From: Candidatus Aquiluna sp. XM-24bin5
GTDB lineage: Bacteria > Actinomycetota > Actinomycetia > Actinomycetales > Microbacteriaceae
DNA: 64,000 nt
Assembly: GCA_003149555.1 (NCBI GenBank)
Contig: QCWE01000001.1
Location: 522,546-586,545, forward strand
Reading direction: 5' to 3'
Shown here: positions 39,501-52,193 of the stretch, piece after piece
How the letters are laid out: each line of letters begins with the position of its first letter
How positions within the stretch are numbered: position 1 is the first letter of the stretch
Made by a program: the position numbers and the translations under genes
Notes under the pieces: model-generated
What the model was told of the DNA's origin: nothing
Databases searched by the model: none
What the model saw: the letters and a program-made list of their open reading frames with translations, nothing else

Positions 39501-40011
39501 GCTGATTCGATGCGCTCAAAGTGACCTGGCTGCGCTGAGGCATTACTTCTCGGGGGTCAAGGATGAGACAGGGCTTGAGGCCGAGTGGAACTACCTCCGC
39601 TACTTCCGTTCCGACTGCACAATCCGGGTTCAAGCTGGAGCATCAGATTATGAGACCTGGAGGGTATTGGTCACCGCAACTGCGCTAGGCAACATCGAAA
39701 TAAGTGCCGAAAGTCTTCCAAGTAATCTCATGGGACTGCTCGGCAGGGTTGGTCTTCGGATCAAGCTTGAGAGCGAAGAAAATTGGCTGGAGAGTCTCAA
39801 GCTTCGGCCTCGAAGGGTGAGGGTGGTTGGTGAGCTTCCAGAAGTCACTTCGGATTCACCCCTGGCAAATGTGGACGTGGCAATCTACGACGGCCCCGTG
39901 ACTGAATCAGGAATCATCGAGGGCTTGGCGTTTTTCAAGGAGCAGGCGGTTTCCGTTACGACCCACCGGTTTGGCAACCCCGCGCGACACGTGCAGATGG
40001 TTCGACTCTAA
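36586..40011 (+). CDS. putA: Bifunctional proline dehydrogenase / glutamate-semialdehyde dehydrogenase
   Basis: Oxidises proline to glutamate in two steps. The N-terminal FAD-linked proline dehydrogenase barrel covers about residues 60-440 (VVKGANLPMERVDAEMHDWP). The C-terminal aldehyde dehydrogenase has PPWNFPIAIPAGG, the catalytic Cys in HAGQKCSASS and Glu in LLAETSGKNA. About 170 further residues form a C-terminal domain. There is no N-terminal ribbon-helix-helix, so it is not an autorepressor. Start ATG at 36586 with AAGGTG upstream. The in-frame GTG at 36580 is less likely. 1141 residues. Confidence 0.96.
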   Translation: MALKTTQIPTISGKPELVEASIALVDKWVSEAAKLKENKSSQRLSGLLKDPNGLDFAVGFIDGVIRPEDIRVAATNLYQLRTLTPRFLPWPLRALLGLGANLAPLLPWPVIPIARMVLRSFVSHLVIDASHSKFRRATRKLRLDATLNVNLLGEAVLGHAEADKRLSHVAEILSRPETEYVSVKVSAIVAPHSPWAFDQTVQEVIERLTPLYKIAADSPKKKFINLDMEEYRDLDMTIAVFKGLLAKPEFKELSAGIVLQAYLPDALRVMIDLQQWAALRVIDGGAPIKVRVVKGANLPMERVDAEMHDWPLATVPSKAEADANYKRVLNYALTPERVKNVKIGVAGHNLFDLAFAWLLASQRGAQDGMDVEMLLGMAPNQASVISKSVGKLVLYTPVVYSQEFDVAIAYLIRRLEEGASSENFLSNAFELTSQQPYELERQRYMHSLDLMGTEVPVPNRLQDRSLDEAHLPVGFSNTPDTDPSTAGNRNWAKGIYRRLSDTEIGIDLVERHTVTSEVKLNELIVSAKAAQNRWQSLAPEERANKIHEVGVVLERNREYLVEVAMAEAGKTLDQVDTEISEAIDFAHYYAEQSLRLENLPGAKPVPRRITVVTPPWNFPIAIPAGGALAALAAGSAVIFKPAGPAARCGAVLAELILEVIDPELFVPIHIGERELGQRLIGHEDVDQVILTGGYETAELFRGFRPDLRLLAETSGKNAIIVTPHADLDLAAKDIAYSAFGHAGQKCSASSIVILVGSVAKSKRFRRQLMDAVSSLKVAHPTDPTAQMGPMIAPPEGKLLTGLTKLERGEKWLMKPEQLDETGKLWSPGVIEHVRPGSRSHLVEYFGPVLAIMTAPNLNAAIALQNSVDYGLTAGIHSLNSQEITDWLARVQSGNVYVNRGITGAIVQRQPFGGWKKSAVGPGAKAGGPNYLFGLTDWTTEENGALEPIETKEMNALLAQAAMSELSDDQVASLIRCAQSDLAALRHYFSGVKDETGLEAEWNYLRYFRSDCTIRVQAGASDYETWRVLVTATALGNIEISAESLPSNLMGLLGRVGLRIKLESEENWLESLKLRPRRVRVVGELPEVTSDSPLANVDVAIYDGPVTESGIIEGLAFFKEQAVSVTTHRFGNPARHVQMVRL

Positions 40012-40111
40012 AGCTTTACCCATCAAACTCCCAGAGAGCTATCTGGCGATTATGGGAGTATTCTTCTCAGTTGGCCTGTTTAGGCTATGTAGGTAATCAT
40101 TCGAGGTTCTT
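40012..40111 (+). other. putA-RND intergenic region
   Basis: 100 bases. CTCCCA (40028-40033) pairs with TGGGAG (40053-40058) over a 19-base loop, followed by TATTCTTCTC. This may be a weak putA terminator. GAGG at 40103-40106 serves the following TTG start. No clear promoter is visible. Confidence 0.3.
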
Positions 40112-43100
40112 TTGTTCAAACTTTCCAAGCTTTCACTTGCAAATCGCGCCGTTGTGGCACTCATCACCGTCATCGTTGGTGCCTTTGGTTTTATCTCCGT
40201 AGGCGGCCTAAAGCAAGAGCTGATTCCCTCGATTGAGATACCGTCAGCCGCAATCGTTACCTCCTACCCTGGGGCCTCTCCTGAGGTTGTCGATGCTCAG
40301 GTCTCTCAGGCTATAGAGCAGTCGGTTATCGGGCTTGAGGGGATCGAATCGACGACGGTTACCTCCACGACCGGATTGTCTGTGCTCAGGGTGTCCTTCG
40401 AGTTTGGAACTGCGACAGAGGATGTTACCCAGAGGCTCAATGAGGTCATTAGCGATCTCGCGTCCGTTCTGCCTGAGGATGCAACACCGAGTGTCATCTC
40501 GGGAAGCTTTGACTCCGTGCCAATCATCGTGCTTGCAGTTAGCGCCGATGACGGTGACAACGAGGCCATCGGCAAGAAGCTCGAGGAGCTTGCTCCCACG
40601 CTCTTTCGTCAGGTTGACGGCATCAGGGACATCGCTGTTTCTGGCGCCAAGGAAAAGCGCATCAACCTTGAACTCGATCAGGTGGCTCTGGCCCAGGCTG
40701 GCCTAAGTCAGCGAGACATTGTCTCTGCCATTAACGCCAACGGTCTCATCCTCCCAGTCGGTTCCATCGTTGACGATTCTGGCTCGATTGCCATCCAGGT
40801 CGGTTCGGCGGTGGACTCAGTTGAGCTATTTGAATCTCTTCCCTTGATTCCTTCGACCCCGGCCCCTGGCCAGTCCCCTTTTACTGTGGGCGATGTTGCT
40901 GAGGTCACCTTCGAGGATGCGCCTGTGACATCCATTGCTCGAACCAACGGCAATGAGTCGCTGGCTGTTTCTATCGTGAAAACCCCGGACGGCAACTCCG
41001 TCGCTGTATCAAATGGAGTTCAAGACCTGATTCCAGAGCTCGTTGCGGGCCTTGGCGGTGGCGTAAGCGTGGTTACAACGTTTGACCAGGCGCCATTTAT
41101 TGAAAAATCGATTGAGGACCTTGCTGTTGAAGGTCTCCTCGGCCTCACCATGGCTGTGCTGGTTATTTTGGTGTTCCTCTTGAGCTTCAAGTCGACCATC
41201 ATTACGGCGATTTCGATACCGACTTCGGTCCTGATCACCTTCATTGGTCTTTCAGTTGCTGATTATTCGCTGAACCTGCTCACGCTTGGTGCCCTGACGA
41301 TTTCGATTGGTCGCGTTGTAGATGACTCGATTGTTGTTATCGAAAATATCAACCGTCACCTCAGTTATGGCGAGAAGCGAAAGACAGCAATTCTCACAGC
41401 GGTCAAGGAGGTTGCTGGAGCAATCACCGCAGCCACTATCACCACGGTTGCTGTGTTCCTACCAATCGCGCTGGTCGATGGCCTAGTGGGCGAGCTGTTC
41501 AGACCATTTGCCTTCACAGTCGCGATCGCTCTGCTCGCGTCATTGCTGGTGAGCCTCACGATCGTGCCGGTCTTTGCCTATTGGTTCCTCAGGATGCCGA
41601 AGAGGCTCAAGGCAGCTAAAGAGGCCGACCCCAAGAACTTCGAAAAGAAGCAGCGTATTGAGGAAGAGGAACGCGAGAAGAAGCAGATTCTGCAGCGAAT
41701 CTACATCCCCATTGTCCGCGGCAGCACAAGGCACCCTTGGCTGACACTGACCGCAGCACTGCTGATTCTTGGTTACACCTTCTCGCTGGTGCCATTGCTG
41801 AAGACCAACTTCATTGATGGTGGGGGTTCAAACCAGTTCACCGCACGACTCTCGATGCCTGCCAGCACCACTTTTGAGGAGCAGGACGAAGCCGCAAAGA
41901 GCCTCGAGGATCAGATTCTCGCCCTTGAGGGCGTCGATGTTGTCCAGTCGACCGTCGGCTCAGCTGCAGATGGTCGCGTGGCATTTGGTGCAGCGGCTAG
42001 CGGCATCTCTTTCACCATCATTGCCGACGAAGATGCCGACATTGAGGCTATGCAGTCAAAGGTGCTTCAGCTCAGCGCGCCAGAGGACAGTGAGATTACT
42101 ACTAGCCAGGGTGGCGGTTTCGGCTCCTCTGAAACCATTGACATCCAGGTGCTGGCAAGCGACAACGAGCTCCTTCAGGAGGCTGTTGATAAGGTGGCGG
42201 ATGCCATGGAGGGCATTACCGATGTCAGCGCCATTACAACCACACTTGAGGCCGACGAGCGAGTTCTAGAAATCATTGTCGACCGTGAAAAGGCTGCCAG
42301 CTACCTTCTAACTGAGACCGCCGTTACCGGAATCGTTGCTTCACAGCTGCGCCCAAGCCCGCTGGGAACAATCAGTGTCGAGGGTAATGACGTTCAGGTG
42401 TTTATCGCAGGTGCTCAGGCTCCCGAGTCAATCGAAGAAATCAGAGAGCTCCAGATCCCGACATTCCAGGGGCTGGTTCAGCTAGATCAGATAGCAAGTG
42501 TCGATGAGGTTCTCAAGCCAACCTCAATCACTTCAGAGCGTGGCAATAGGACAGCCGAGGTTCAGCTGAGCACAGAGGGCGACAACCTAGGAGCCATTTC
42601 CGCAACAGTCACCGAGCGACTTGATGCCCTTGAGCTTCCAGTTGGCGTCACGGCTACCGTTGGAGGAGCGGCTGCTGACCAGGCGGAGAGCTTCCAGCAA
42701 CTTGGGCTAGCACTGCTAGCTGCCGTGGCGATCGTTTACATCGTCATGGTTGCGACGTTCTCGAGCCTGATTCAGCCGCTATTACTTTTGATCTCGATTC
42801 CATTTGCGGCCACCGGTGCCTTGGGGCTTCTTCTCCTTACCGACACCGCGCTGGGTGTCCCTGCGCTTATCGGTATGTTGATGCTGATTGGAATTGTGGT
42901 CACCAACGCGATTGTTCTTATCGACCTCGTGAACCAGTATCGAGCCCAGGGCTACAGCGTCCAAAAGTCACTGATGCAGGGTGCGAGACAGCGCCTGAGG
43001 CCAATTTTGATGACCTCGCTGGCTACCATTTTTGCCCTCACCCCAATGGCCTTTGGTCTTACGGGAGACTCGGGATTCATCTCGCAGCCTCTTGCAATCG

Positions 43101-43687
43101 TGGTGATTGGTGGACTGTTCTCATCCACCCTGCTAACTCTGGTGCTAGTGCCAACCCTTTACTGGCTTGTTGAAGGCCGCAAGGAGCGGAAGAAGCTTCG
43201 CATCGAGCGCAGAGCAAACAAGAAGGCTCAGCGTCAAGCAAAGAAGTCAGGTGCTGCAACCCCTCAATCAGCTCCGGAGGCTGTAGCCAGTGAGCCCGAG
43301 CCCTCAACAGCTGAGGCAAATGTAATGACCATGGTCAAGGAGGAAGATCCAATTGCTGATGCAATGGAGCAATCCTTCACTCCCGCCACCAGTGCCCCGG
43401 CTCCAGAGATGCCTTGGTCGGATGATGACATCGCAAACGCACTGGCGGAAGACATGAAGCTGGACGACGAGTCTCAGATGCGTTGGTCAGAAGAGACCAG
43501 CGAGGAGCCTCCTGCCAAGGCAGCTGCCGAGAGTGGAATGCCTGATTTCTTGACAAGTGAGATGCCGATTGTTTCCTCTCCGGAGGAAACGATGTCCGCA
43601 GAGGAGCGCAGGGAGGCAAAGAAGCAAGCCAAACGCGATGCTAAGGCCCAGCGCAAGGCGGCTAGAGACTCAAGGCACTCGGGCTAG
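40112..43687 (+). CDS. RND-family efflux permease (AcrB-like) with long cytoplasmic tail
   Basis: Proton-driven transporter of the RND superfamily with twelve membrane segments and two large extracytoplasmic loops. The N-terminus RAVVALITVIVGAFGFISV and the TM4 motif VVDDSIVVIENINRHL with proton-relay Asp pair are typical. TM10 has GIVVTNAIVLIDLVNQY. After TM12 there is an unusual tail of about 150 residues, first Lys/Arg-rich, then Ala/Glu/Pro-rich, ending in a basic helix. No membrane-fusion partner gene is adjacent. TTG start at 40112 with GAGG 5 bases upstream. 1191 residues. Substrate unknown. Confidence 0.9.
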   Translation: MFKLSKLSLANRAVVALITVIVGAFGFISVGGLKQELIPSIEIPSAAIVTSYPGASPEVVDAQVSQAIEQSVIGLEGIESTTVTSTTGLSVLRVSFEFGTATEDVTQRLNEVISDLASVLPEDATPSVISGSFDSVPIIVLAVSADDGDNEAIGKKLEELAPTLFRQVDGIRDIAVSGAKEKRINLELDQVALAQAGLSQRDIVSAINANGLILPVGSIVDDSGSIAIQVGSAVDSVELFESLPLIPSTPAPGQSPFTVGDVAEVTFEDAPVTSIARTNGNESLAVSIVKTPDGNSVAVSNGVQDLIPELVAGLGGGVSVVTTFDQAPFIEKSIEDLAVEGLLGLTMAVLVILVFLLSFKSTIITAISIPTSVLITFIGLSVADYSLNLLTLGALTISIGRVVDDSIVVIENINRHLSYGEKRKTAILTAVKEVAGAITAATITTVAVFLPIALVDGLVGELFRPFAFTVAIALLASLLVSLTIVPVFAYWFLRMPKRLKAAKEADPKNFEKKQRIEEEEREKKQILQRIYIPIVRGSTRHPWLTLTAALLILGYTFSLVPLLKTNFIDGGGSNQFTARLSMPASTTFEEQDEAAKSLEDQILALEGVDVVQSTVGSAADGRVAFGAAASGISFTIIADEDADIEAMQSKVLQLSAPEDSEITTSQGGGFGSSETIDIQVLASDNELLQEAVDKVADAMEGITDVSAITTTLEADERVLEIIVDREKAASYLLTETAVTGIVASQLRPSPLGTISVEGNDVQVFIAGAQAPESIEEIRELQIPTFQGLVQLDQIASVDEVLKPTSITSERGNRTAEVQLSTEGDNLGAISATVTERLDALELPVGVTATVGGAAADQAESFQQLGLALLAAVAIVYIVMVATFSSLIQPLLLLISIPFAATGALGLLLLTDTALGVPALIGMLMLIGIVVTNAIVLIDLVNQYRAQGYSVQKSLMQGARQRLRPILMTSLATIFALTPMAFGLTGDSGFISQPLAIVVIGGLFSSTLLTLVLVPTLYWLVEGRKERKKLRIERRANKKAQRQAKKSGAATPQSAPEAVASEPEPSTAEANVMTMVKEEDPIADAMEQSFTPATSAPAPEMPWSDDDIANALAEDMKLDDESQMRWSEETSEEPPAKAAAESGMPDFLTSEMPIVSSPEETMSAEERREAKKQAKRDAKAQRKAARDSRHSG

Positions 43688-43691
43688 ATCC

Positions 43692-44294
43692 ATGTCTGAT
43701 TACATCGTTTGGATCGACTGCGAGATGACAGGTCTAGATGTCGAAAAAGACGAGCTTTGTGAGATTGCGGTTGTCGTTACCGACCAGGAGCTGGTCGAGC
43801 AGGACGAGGGGCTCCAGATAGTCATAAACCCCTCTGAGGGTGCCATGGGAAACATGGGCGAGTTTGTCACAAACATGCACAAAGAATCTGGCCTACTGGC
43901 TGCAATCCCTTCTGGCGAGAGCGTTGCGACTGCAGAGGAAAAGGTCCTTGAGTACTTGGGACGCTGGGTAGCAGAACCGAGAACCGCTCCCCTGGCCGGA
44001 AACTCCATCGGCACAGATCGGATGTTTCTCAACCGCCAGATGCCAAGGCTCGACTCTTTTTTGCACTACAGAAACATAGATGTCAGCTCGATCAAGGAGC
44101 TAACAAGGCGCTGGTACCCGAGGGTCTACTTCCAGCTTCCCAAGAAATCTGGAGGTCACCGGGCGCTTGCGGACATCAAGGAATCCATTCAGGAATTGCG
44201 CTACTACCGCAAGACCGTAATGGTTGAGCAGCCAGGGCCAGATTCAGAGGCCGCAAAGAAAGTGGCTGATTCCCTGGACGCTGATACAATCTAA
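43692..44294 (+). CDS. orn: Oligoribonuclease
   Basis: 3'-5' exonuclease degrading 2-5 nt RNA and linear dinucleotides. DEDDh motifs are visible: WIDCEMTGLD, GNSIGTDRMFL and HRALADI with the His. I start at ATG 43692 (MSDYIVWIDCEMTG), the family N-terminus. The frame is open further upstream into the RND gene but that part is not family sequence. 200 residues, 4 bases after the RND stop. Confidence 0.96.
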   Translation: MSDYIVWIDCEMTGLDVEKDELCEIAVVVTDQELVEQDEGLQIVINPSEGAMGNMGEFVTNMHKESGLLAAIPSGESVATAEEKVLEYLGRWVAEPRTAPLAGNSIGTDRMFLNRQMPRLDSFLHYRNIDVSSIKELTRRWYPRVYFQLPKKSGGHRALADIKESIQELRYYRKTVMVEQPGPDSEAAKKVADSLDADTI

Positions 44295-44318
44295 GCGCTC
44301 TGGGTTAGCCCAGACATG

Positions 44319-44394
44319 GTGGGTATAGCTCAGCTGGTAGAGCGCCTGGTTGTGGTCCAGGAGGCCGCGGGTTCAAGTCCCGTTACTCACCCCA
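44319..44394 (+). tRNA. tRNA-His (anticodon GTG)
   Basis: Plus-strand cloverleaf with acceptor GTGGGTA/TACTCAC (one G-T pair) and anticodon loop TTGTGGT. T arm GCGGG/CCCGT, C73 and encoded CCA. A G at 44318 could serve as the extra G-1 typical of tRNA-His. It ends one base before the gatB stop on the other strand. Confidence 0.95.
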
Positions 44395-44395
44395 A

Positions 44396-45898
44396 TTAGC
44401 TTGCGGCTCGCTCCAAAATCAACTCTCTAACCCTTGCGGCATCAACCTGGCCACCCATGGCCTTCATCACGGCACCAATCACGGCACCAGCAGCCTGAAC
44501 CTTGCCCTCGCGAATCTTCTCGAGAACATCTGGCTGCTCGCTTAGTGCCTTGTCGATTGCGGCAATCAACGCACCTTCGTCAGTGACTACTTTGAGGCCT
44601 CGCTTTTCAATTACCTGCTCGGGCTCACCCTCGCCAGCGACAACTCCAGCCACAACCTCACGAGCCATGCGATCGGTTAGCTCTCCGGCATCGATCAGCT
44701 TCTGGATGGTGGCGACCTGGGAAGGAGTTATGGCTAGCTCGCTTGGACTTAGGTCTTGGGCATTGGCCTGCCTTGATAGCTCGCCAGTCCACCACTTCCT
44801 GGCTGCCTGGGGTGTAGCACCGGCAGCCACGGTTGCCTCAACCTGATCGAGCAGATCTCCGTTAACTACATCCCTAAACTCAAGCTCGCTGAAGCCCCAC
44901 TCCTGTGCCAAACGCTTGCGGCGCTGCTGGGGGTTTTCTGGCAGAGTCTCACGAATTGACTCAATCCAGCTTGCCTCCGGTTCCACTGGAACCAAGTCTG
45001 GCTCTGGGAAGTAGCGGTAGTCATCGGCATCGGACTTTGGTCTGCCCGCTGAGGTGTAGCCGCGATCCTCATGCCAGTGACGGGTTTCCTGAGTGATCGT
45101 GCCGCCTGCATCGAGTATGTGAGCCTGGCGCTGAATTTCATAGCGCACGGCATTTTCGACACTTCTAATGGAGTTGACGTTCTTGGTCTCCGTCCTAGTG
45201 CCAAGCTTCTCCTGACCCTTGGGCCTGAGGGATACGTTCGCGTCGCACCTAACGTTGCCTCGCTCCATCTTGGCGTCTGAGACATCCATGGCCTTGACAA
45301 TGTCGCGAATGCTTCTCACGTAGGCACCGGCAAGCTCCGGTGCACTTGCCCCGGCCCCAAAAACGGGCTTGGTGACGATTTCGACGAGAGGAACTCCGGC
45401 GCGATTGAAGTCAACCAGGGAGTATTCCGCTCCCTGAATTCGACCGGTTGCCCCTCCGACGTGAGTTAGCTTCCCTGCATCCTCTTCCATGTGCGCCCGC
45501 TCGATGAGAACCTCAAATACTTCCCCGCTCGAGATCTCAACATCAAGCTTTCCCTCGAAGGCAATTGGTTCGTCATACTGAGAAGTCTGAAAATTCTTTG
45601 CAAGGTCTGGATAGAAGTAGTTTTTCCTTGCAAATCTCCCACTCGGAGCGATCTCGCAGCCGAGGGCTAGTCCAATGGCAATAGAAGACTCGACTGCTTT
45701 CTTGTTTACTGCCGGCAAGGCACCAGGAAGCCCAAGGCAGATTGGGCAAACGTTTGTATTTGGCTCGGAACCAAAGACATTTGCGCAGCCACAAAACATC
45801 TTGCTTCTCGTGTTGAGCTCGACGTGAACCTCAAGCCCAATGACGACCTCGAATTTCTCAATCGCCTGATCAAAATCCATAAGAGGTTCTTTAGCCAC
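44396..45898 (-). CDS. gatB: Asp/Glu-tRNA amidotransferase subunit B
   Basis: Subunit B of GatCAB, which binds misacylated Glu-tRNA-Gln or Asp-tRNA-Asn and activates the acyl group with ATP. The signature segments are [20 protein letters not shown] and the four-cysteine zinc motif (CGC...CPIC). The YqeY-like C-terminal tail domain is present. GTG start at 45898 with GGAGAG 5 bases upstream, inside the end of gatA (8-base overlap). 500 residues. GatCAB is essential where GlnRS or AsnRS is missing. Confidence 0.97.
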   Translation of the reverse strand: MAKEPLMDFDQAIEKFEVVIGLEVHVELNTRSKMFCGCANVFGSEPNTNVCPICLGLPGALPAVNKKAVESSIAIGLALGCEIAPSGRFARKNYFYPDLAKNFQTSQYDEPIAFEGKLDVEISSGEVFEVLIERAHMEEDAGKLTHVGGATGRIQGAEYSLVDFNRAGVPLVEIVTKPVFGAGASAPELAGAYVRSIRDIVKAMDVSDAKMERGNVRCDANVSLRPKGQEKLGTRTETKNVNSIRSVENAVRYEIQRQAHILDAGGTITQETRHWHEDRGYTSAGRPKSDADDYRYFPEPDLVPVEPEASWIESIRETLPENPQQRRKRLAQEWGFSELEFRDVVNGDLLDQVEATVAAGATPQAARKWWTGELSRQANAQDLSPSELAITPSQVATIQKLIDAGELTDRMAREVVAGVVAGEGEPEQVIEKRGLKVVTDEGALIAAIDKALSEQPDVLEKIREGKVQAAGAVIGAVMKAMGGQVDAARVRELILERAAS

Positions 45899-47399
45899 GG
45901 CTACTCTCCAATCCTGGAGCCTGAGAGATAAGAGGTGCTCCCCACTGATTCACGTAAAGCATTTCAATCAGTGCAGCAACCTGATACATACGTGCGTCTT
46001 GCTTTGCAGGAGCCAGAATTTGAACACCAGATGGGAGTCCGTCTTCTTCTGCCAACCCATTGGGAACTGACATGCCCGGTATGCCGGCAAGATTTGCGGG
46101 AATGGTCGCGATGTCGTTTAGATACATCGCCAAAGGGTCATTGACTTTTTCACCAATCTTGAACGCAGTGGTTGGTGCAGTCGGCGTAAGCAAGACATCT
46201 ACCTTGCTGAAGGCATTCTCGAGATCCTGCTGAATCAAGGTGCGGACCTTTTGAGCGGAGCCGTAGTAGGCGTCGTAGTAGCCGGATGAGAGTGCGTAGG
46301 TTCCGAGGATGATTCTTCGCTTTACCTCTGGACCAAAGCCTGCCTCACGCGTTGCCGCCATAACCCGCTCGATAGTCGGATTACCCTCTGGTTCAACTCT
46401 CAGTCCAAATCTCACGGAGTCAAACCTCGCAAGGTTGCTGGAGGCCTCAGCAGGGAGAATCAGGTAGTAGGCCGCGACTGAATACTCGAAACTCGGGCAG
46501 TCAACCTCAACAACCTCAACACCCTCTGCAGTCAGTTTCGAAATTGTGTCATCAAAACACTTCTTCACGCCGGGCTGGAAACCATCTGAGCTCAGCTGCT
46601 TCACAACTCCAACCTTGAGGCCCTTGAAGTCAGCCGCCTTCACAGCATCAGCCATAGAGCCAAGCGACTCTGGAAGTGATGTTGAGTCGTTGGGATCGTG
46701 ACCAGAAATGACATCCTGCAACAGAGCTGCGTCCAGCACGGTGTTGGTCACGGGTCCAACCTGATCCAGCGAGCTTGCTAGCGCAATCAATCCATATCTA
46801 GAAACTGCCCCGTAGGTTGGCTTTGCACCTACAGAGCCTGTGACTGCGGCTGGGAAACGGATTGAGCCTCCGGTGTCGCTTCCAAGAGCCAATGGAGCTA
46901 GGTGACCCGAGACTGCCGAGGAAGACCCACCCCCACTTCCTCCGGGGATTCTCTCTAGGTCCCAGGGGTTTCGAGACGGGCCATAGGCCGAATACTCGGT
47001 TGAGGAACCCATTGCGAACTCGTCCATGTTGGTCTTGCCCAGAATCGGAAGTCCGGCAGCGCGAATCTTCCTAACAACGGTCGAGTCGTATTGGGGAATC
47101 CAGCCCTGGAGGATCTTTGACCCTGCTGTCGTGGGGGCGTCAGTTGTAGTCAGATTATCTTTGACGGCAATTGGAACACCGTGCAGGGCTGAGTGGCGCT
47201 TGCCACCGGCGAGATCTCTATCTGCCTGCTTTGCGGCGCTAATCGCGTTATCGCGCTTTAGGTGCAAAAAACTAAGAGTAAGGTCGTTGAGTTTTTCCGC
47301 ACGGTCAAAAAAGGCCTCAGTCACCTCCAGCGAGGAAACCTCTTTTGACTCGATGAGGGTTGCAAGCTCACTTGCAGACTTGGTTATTAGCTCGCTCAA
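45891..47399 (-). CDS. gatA: Asp/Glu-tRNA amidotransferase subunit A
   Basis: Amidase-signature subunit releasing ammonia from glutamine. The Ser-cisSer-Lys triad is visible: Lys in IAVKDNLTT, Ser in [11 protein letters not shown] and Ser in GSDTGGSIR. 502 residues. TTG start at 47399 with GAGG 8 bases upstream, three bases after gatC. It is part of the gatC-gatA-gatB operon. Confidence 0.97.
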   Translation of the reverse strand: MSELITKSASELATLIESKEVSSLEVTEAFFDRAEKLNDLTLSFLHLKRDNAISAAKQADRDLAGGKRHSALHGVPIAVKDNLTTTDAPTTAGSKILQGWIPQYDSTVVRKIRAAGLPILGKTNMDEFAMGSSTEYSAYGPSRNPWDLERIPGGSGGGSSSAVSGHLAPLALGSDTGGSIRFPAAVTGSVGAKPTYGAVSRYGLIALASSLDQVGPVTNTVLDAALLQDVISGHDPNDSTSLPESLGSMADAVKAADFKGLKVGVVKQLSSDGFQPGVKKCFDDTISKLTAEGVEVVEVDCPSFEYSVAAYYLILPAEASSNLARFDSVRFGLRVEPEGNPTIERVMAATREAGFGPEVKRRIILGTYALSSGYYDAYYGSAQKVRTLIQQDLENAFSKVDVLLTPTAPTTAFKIGEKVNDPLAMYLNDIATIPANLAGIPGMSVPNGLAEEDGLPSGVQILAPAKQDARMYQVAALIEMLYVNQWGAPLISQAPGLESSRG

Positions 47400-47402
47400 G
47401 TT

Positions 47403-47699
47403 TTAGTCCTCATCCAAAATCGCTGCAACTTTGAATCTTCCCTCTGCGCTATCCGCAGCGCCAGATAGGGCCTGCTCCTGTGAAAGGGAGGGGGCAACTT
47501 CGTCCTCCCGAAACACGTTGCTCATTGGGATTGGGTGACTTGTCGGCACTACATCGCCGCTGACAGCCTTGTTTACAGTGGCAACGGAGTCAACAATTAC
47601 CCCGAGCTCCCCTGAAAGCTTTTCAACCTCATCCTCAGTCACCAGGATTCTGGACAATGACGCCAGATGGCGGACGAGATCGGGAGTGATTTCAGACAT
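47403..47699 (-). CDS. gatC: Asp/Glu-tRNA amidotransferase subunit C
   Basis: Small belt subunit stabilising GatA on GatB. MSEITPDLVRHLASLSRI followed by an acidic helical region and a C-terminal half with SNVFREDEV is the usual pattern. 98 residues from the ATG at 47699. A TTG 12 bases upstream would add four residues (MSLG). The ribosome-binding site is weak for both. First gene of the gat operon, 42 bases after the ligA end on the same strand. Confidence 0.93.
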   Translation of the reverse strand: MSEITPDLVRHLASLSRILVTEDEVEKLSGELGVIVDSVATVNKAVSGDVVPTSHPIPMSNVFREDEVAPSLSQEQALSGAADSAEGRFKVAAILDED

Positions 47700-47741
47700 A
47701 CCTAAGCTCAATTCACTGGTTTGCTTGTCAAAAACCCAAGT

Positions 47742-50943
<3,202 letters not shown>

Positions 50944-50952
50944 CTGATAAGT

Positions 50953-52131
50953 CTAATTTGCGCTCTGGGCGCTCTGTGAGGCCACTAAGGCTCCTGGGTG
51001 AATCTTGACCATCGCCCTAACAAAGCTTTCTGCATCCTCCTTGGAGGTAGTGTGGCCGAGGGTGACCCTCAGGCAGGCCCCGGCCAGTTCCTCGGAGTAG
51101 CCCATGCCTAGAAGCACATGGGAGGGACCCAAAACCCCCGCTTGGCAGGCGCTACCTGCCGAGACACTAACTCCCTCCTGATCAAGGAGGAACAGAAGGT
51201 TGTCGCTCTGGGCGCCAGGGAAGATGATGTGCGAATTCTGCTGAACGCGGTCGGAATCCCCTGCTGTGATGATTGCGCTTGGTATCTGGTGAGATATCTC
51301 AGCCTCAATCTGATCCCTGAGTTCCTCGAGCCTTGACTGCCTGCTCTGCATCTCGACTACTGCCTCTTCAATGGCAGCACCCAGTGCTGCTGCTAATGGG
51401 TAGTTCATGGTGCCAGACCTTAGGCCACGCTCCTGGCCGCCGCCGTGAAGCAGGTTCACCGGCGAAAAGTCTCTCGAGACCACAAGTGCGCCAACCCCAA
51501 TCGGTGCTCCGAACTTATGGCCTGAAATGCTCATGGCGGTAAGGCCAGACGCCGAAAAGTCGATCGGGACATGCCCAACTGCGGCTATCGCATCGCTGTG
51601 AACAGGAATGGCATAGGCCTTTGCGAGGCTGCATACCCTTGGAATGTCGGTGATCACCCCTGTTTCGTTGTTGACCCACATCAAACTAATAAAGGCGATC
51701 TCTTCATGCCGTTGGCTAAGGATTAGCTCAAGTGCGTCGAGATCAACCATTCCTGTTGGCAAAACCGGAACATGGACAACCTCAGCACCCTCGTGAGCCA
51801 CGAGCCAGTCAATTGGGTCGAGCAGGGCATGGTGCTCGGTTGCGGCTGTCACGATCACCTTTCGCTTTGGGTTCTCAGCTCTTGCCCAATAGATTCCCTT
51901 GACTGCCTGGTTGTTGGCTTCCGTGCCGCCGGACGTGAAGATGATTTCGCTTCGATTCGCACCAAGTGCCTTTGCGACCTGGTCTCTGGCATCTTCCAAG
52001 ATGGCCCTGGTGTCCTGCCCGTGGGCGTGGACTGAGGATGGGTTTCCGAGGTGCTGAATAGCCCTGTTTAGCGCCTCCAGTGCAACCTCTCTGCAAGGGG
52101 TTGTGGCGGCGTGGTCTAGGAACACGGGCAT
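50953..52131 (-). CDS. Cysteine desulfurase (NifS/IscS family)
   Basis: PLP enzyme that takes sulfur from cysteine. The N-terminus MPVFLDHAATTPC fixes the start at ATG 52131. The frame is open further upstream without family sequence. PLP lysine in SISGHKFGAP and mobile-loop Cys in GSACQAGVLG, a short-loop form that is closer to class II NifS-like in spacing. 392 residues. With mnmA directly downstream it probably serves tRNA thiolation. Whether it also feeds FeS assembly is unknown. Confidence 0.94.
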   Translation of the reverse strand: MPVFLDHAATTPCREVALEALNRAIQHLGNPSSVHAHGQDTRAILEDARDQVAKALGANRSEIIFTSGGTEANNQAVKGIYWARAENPKRKVIVTAATEHHALLDPIDWLVAHEGAEVVHVPVLPTGMVDLDALELILSQRHEEIAFISLMWVNNETGVITDIPRVCSLAKAYAIPVHSDAIAAVGHVPIDFSASGLTAMSISGHKFGAPIGVGALVVSRDFSPVNLLHGGGQERGLRSGTMNYPLAAALGAAIEEAVVEMQSRQSRLEELRDQIEAEISHQIPSAIITAGDSDRVQQNSHIIFPGAQSDNLLFLLDQEGVSVSAGSACQAGVLGPSHVLLGMGYSEELAGACLRVTLGHTTSKEDAESFVRAMVKIHPGALVASQSAQSAN

Positions 52132-52193
52132 AACCCAAGTGTATTTGAGGGCTTTGGAAAGCAAAGACCTATAGCCTTTGTTGAAAAGGCAGT

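Noticed and set aside
43557..43691. Upstream extension of orn
   Set aside because: It is the RND gene read in another frame, Arg-rich without family sequence. MSDYIVWIDCEMTG is the known start.
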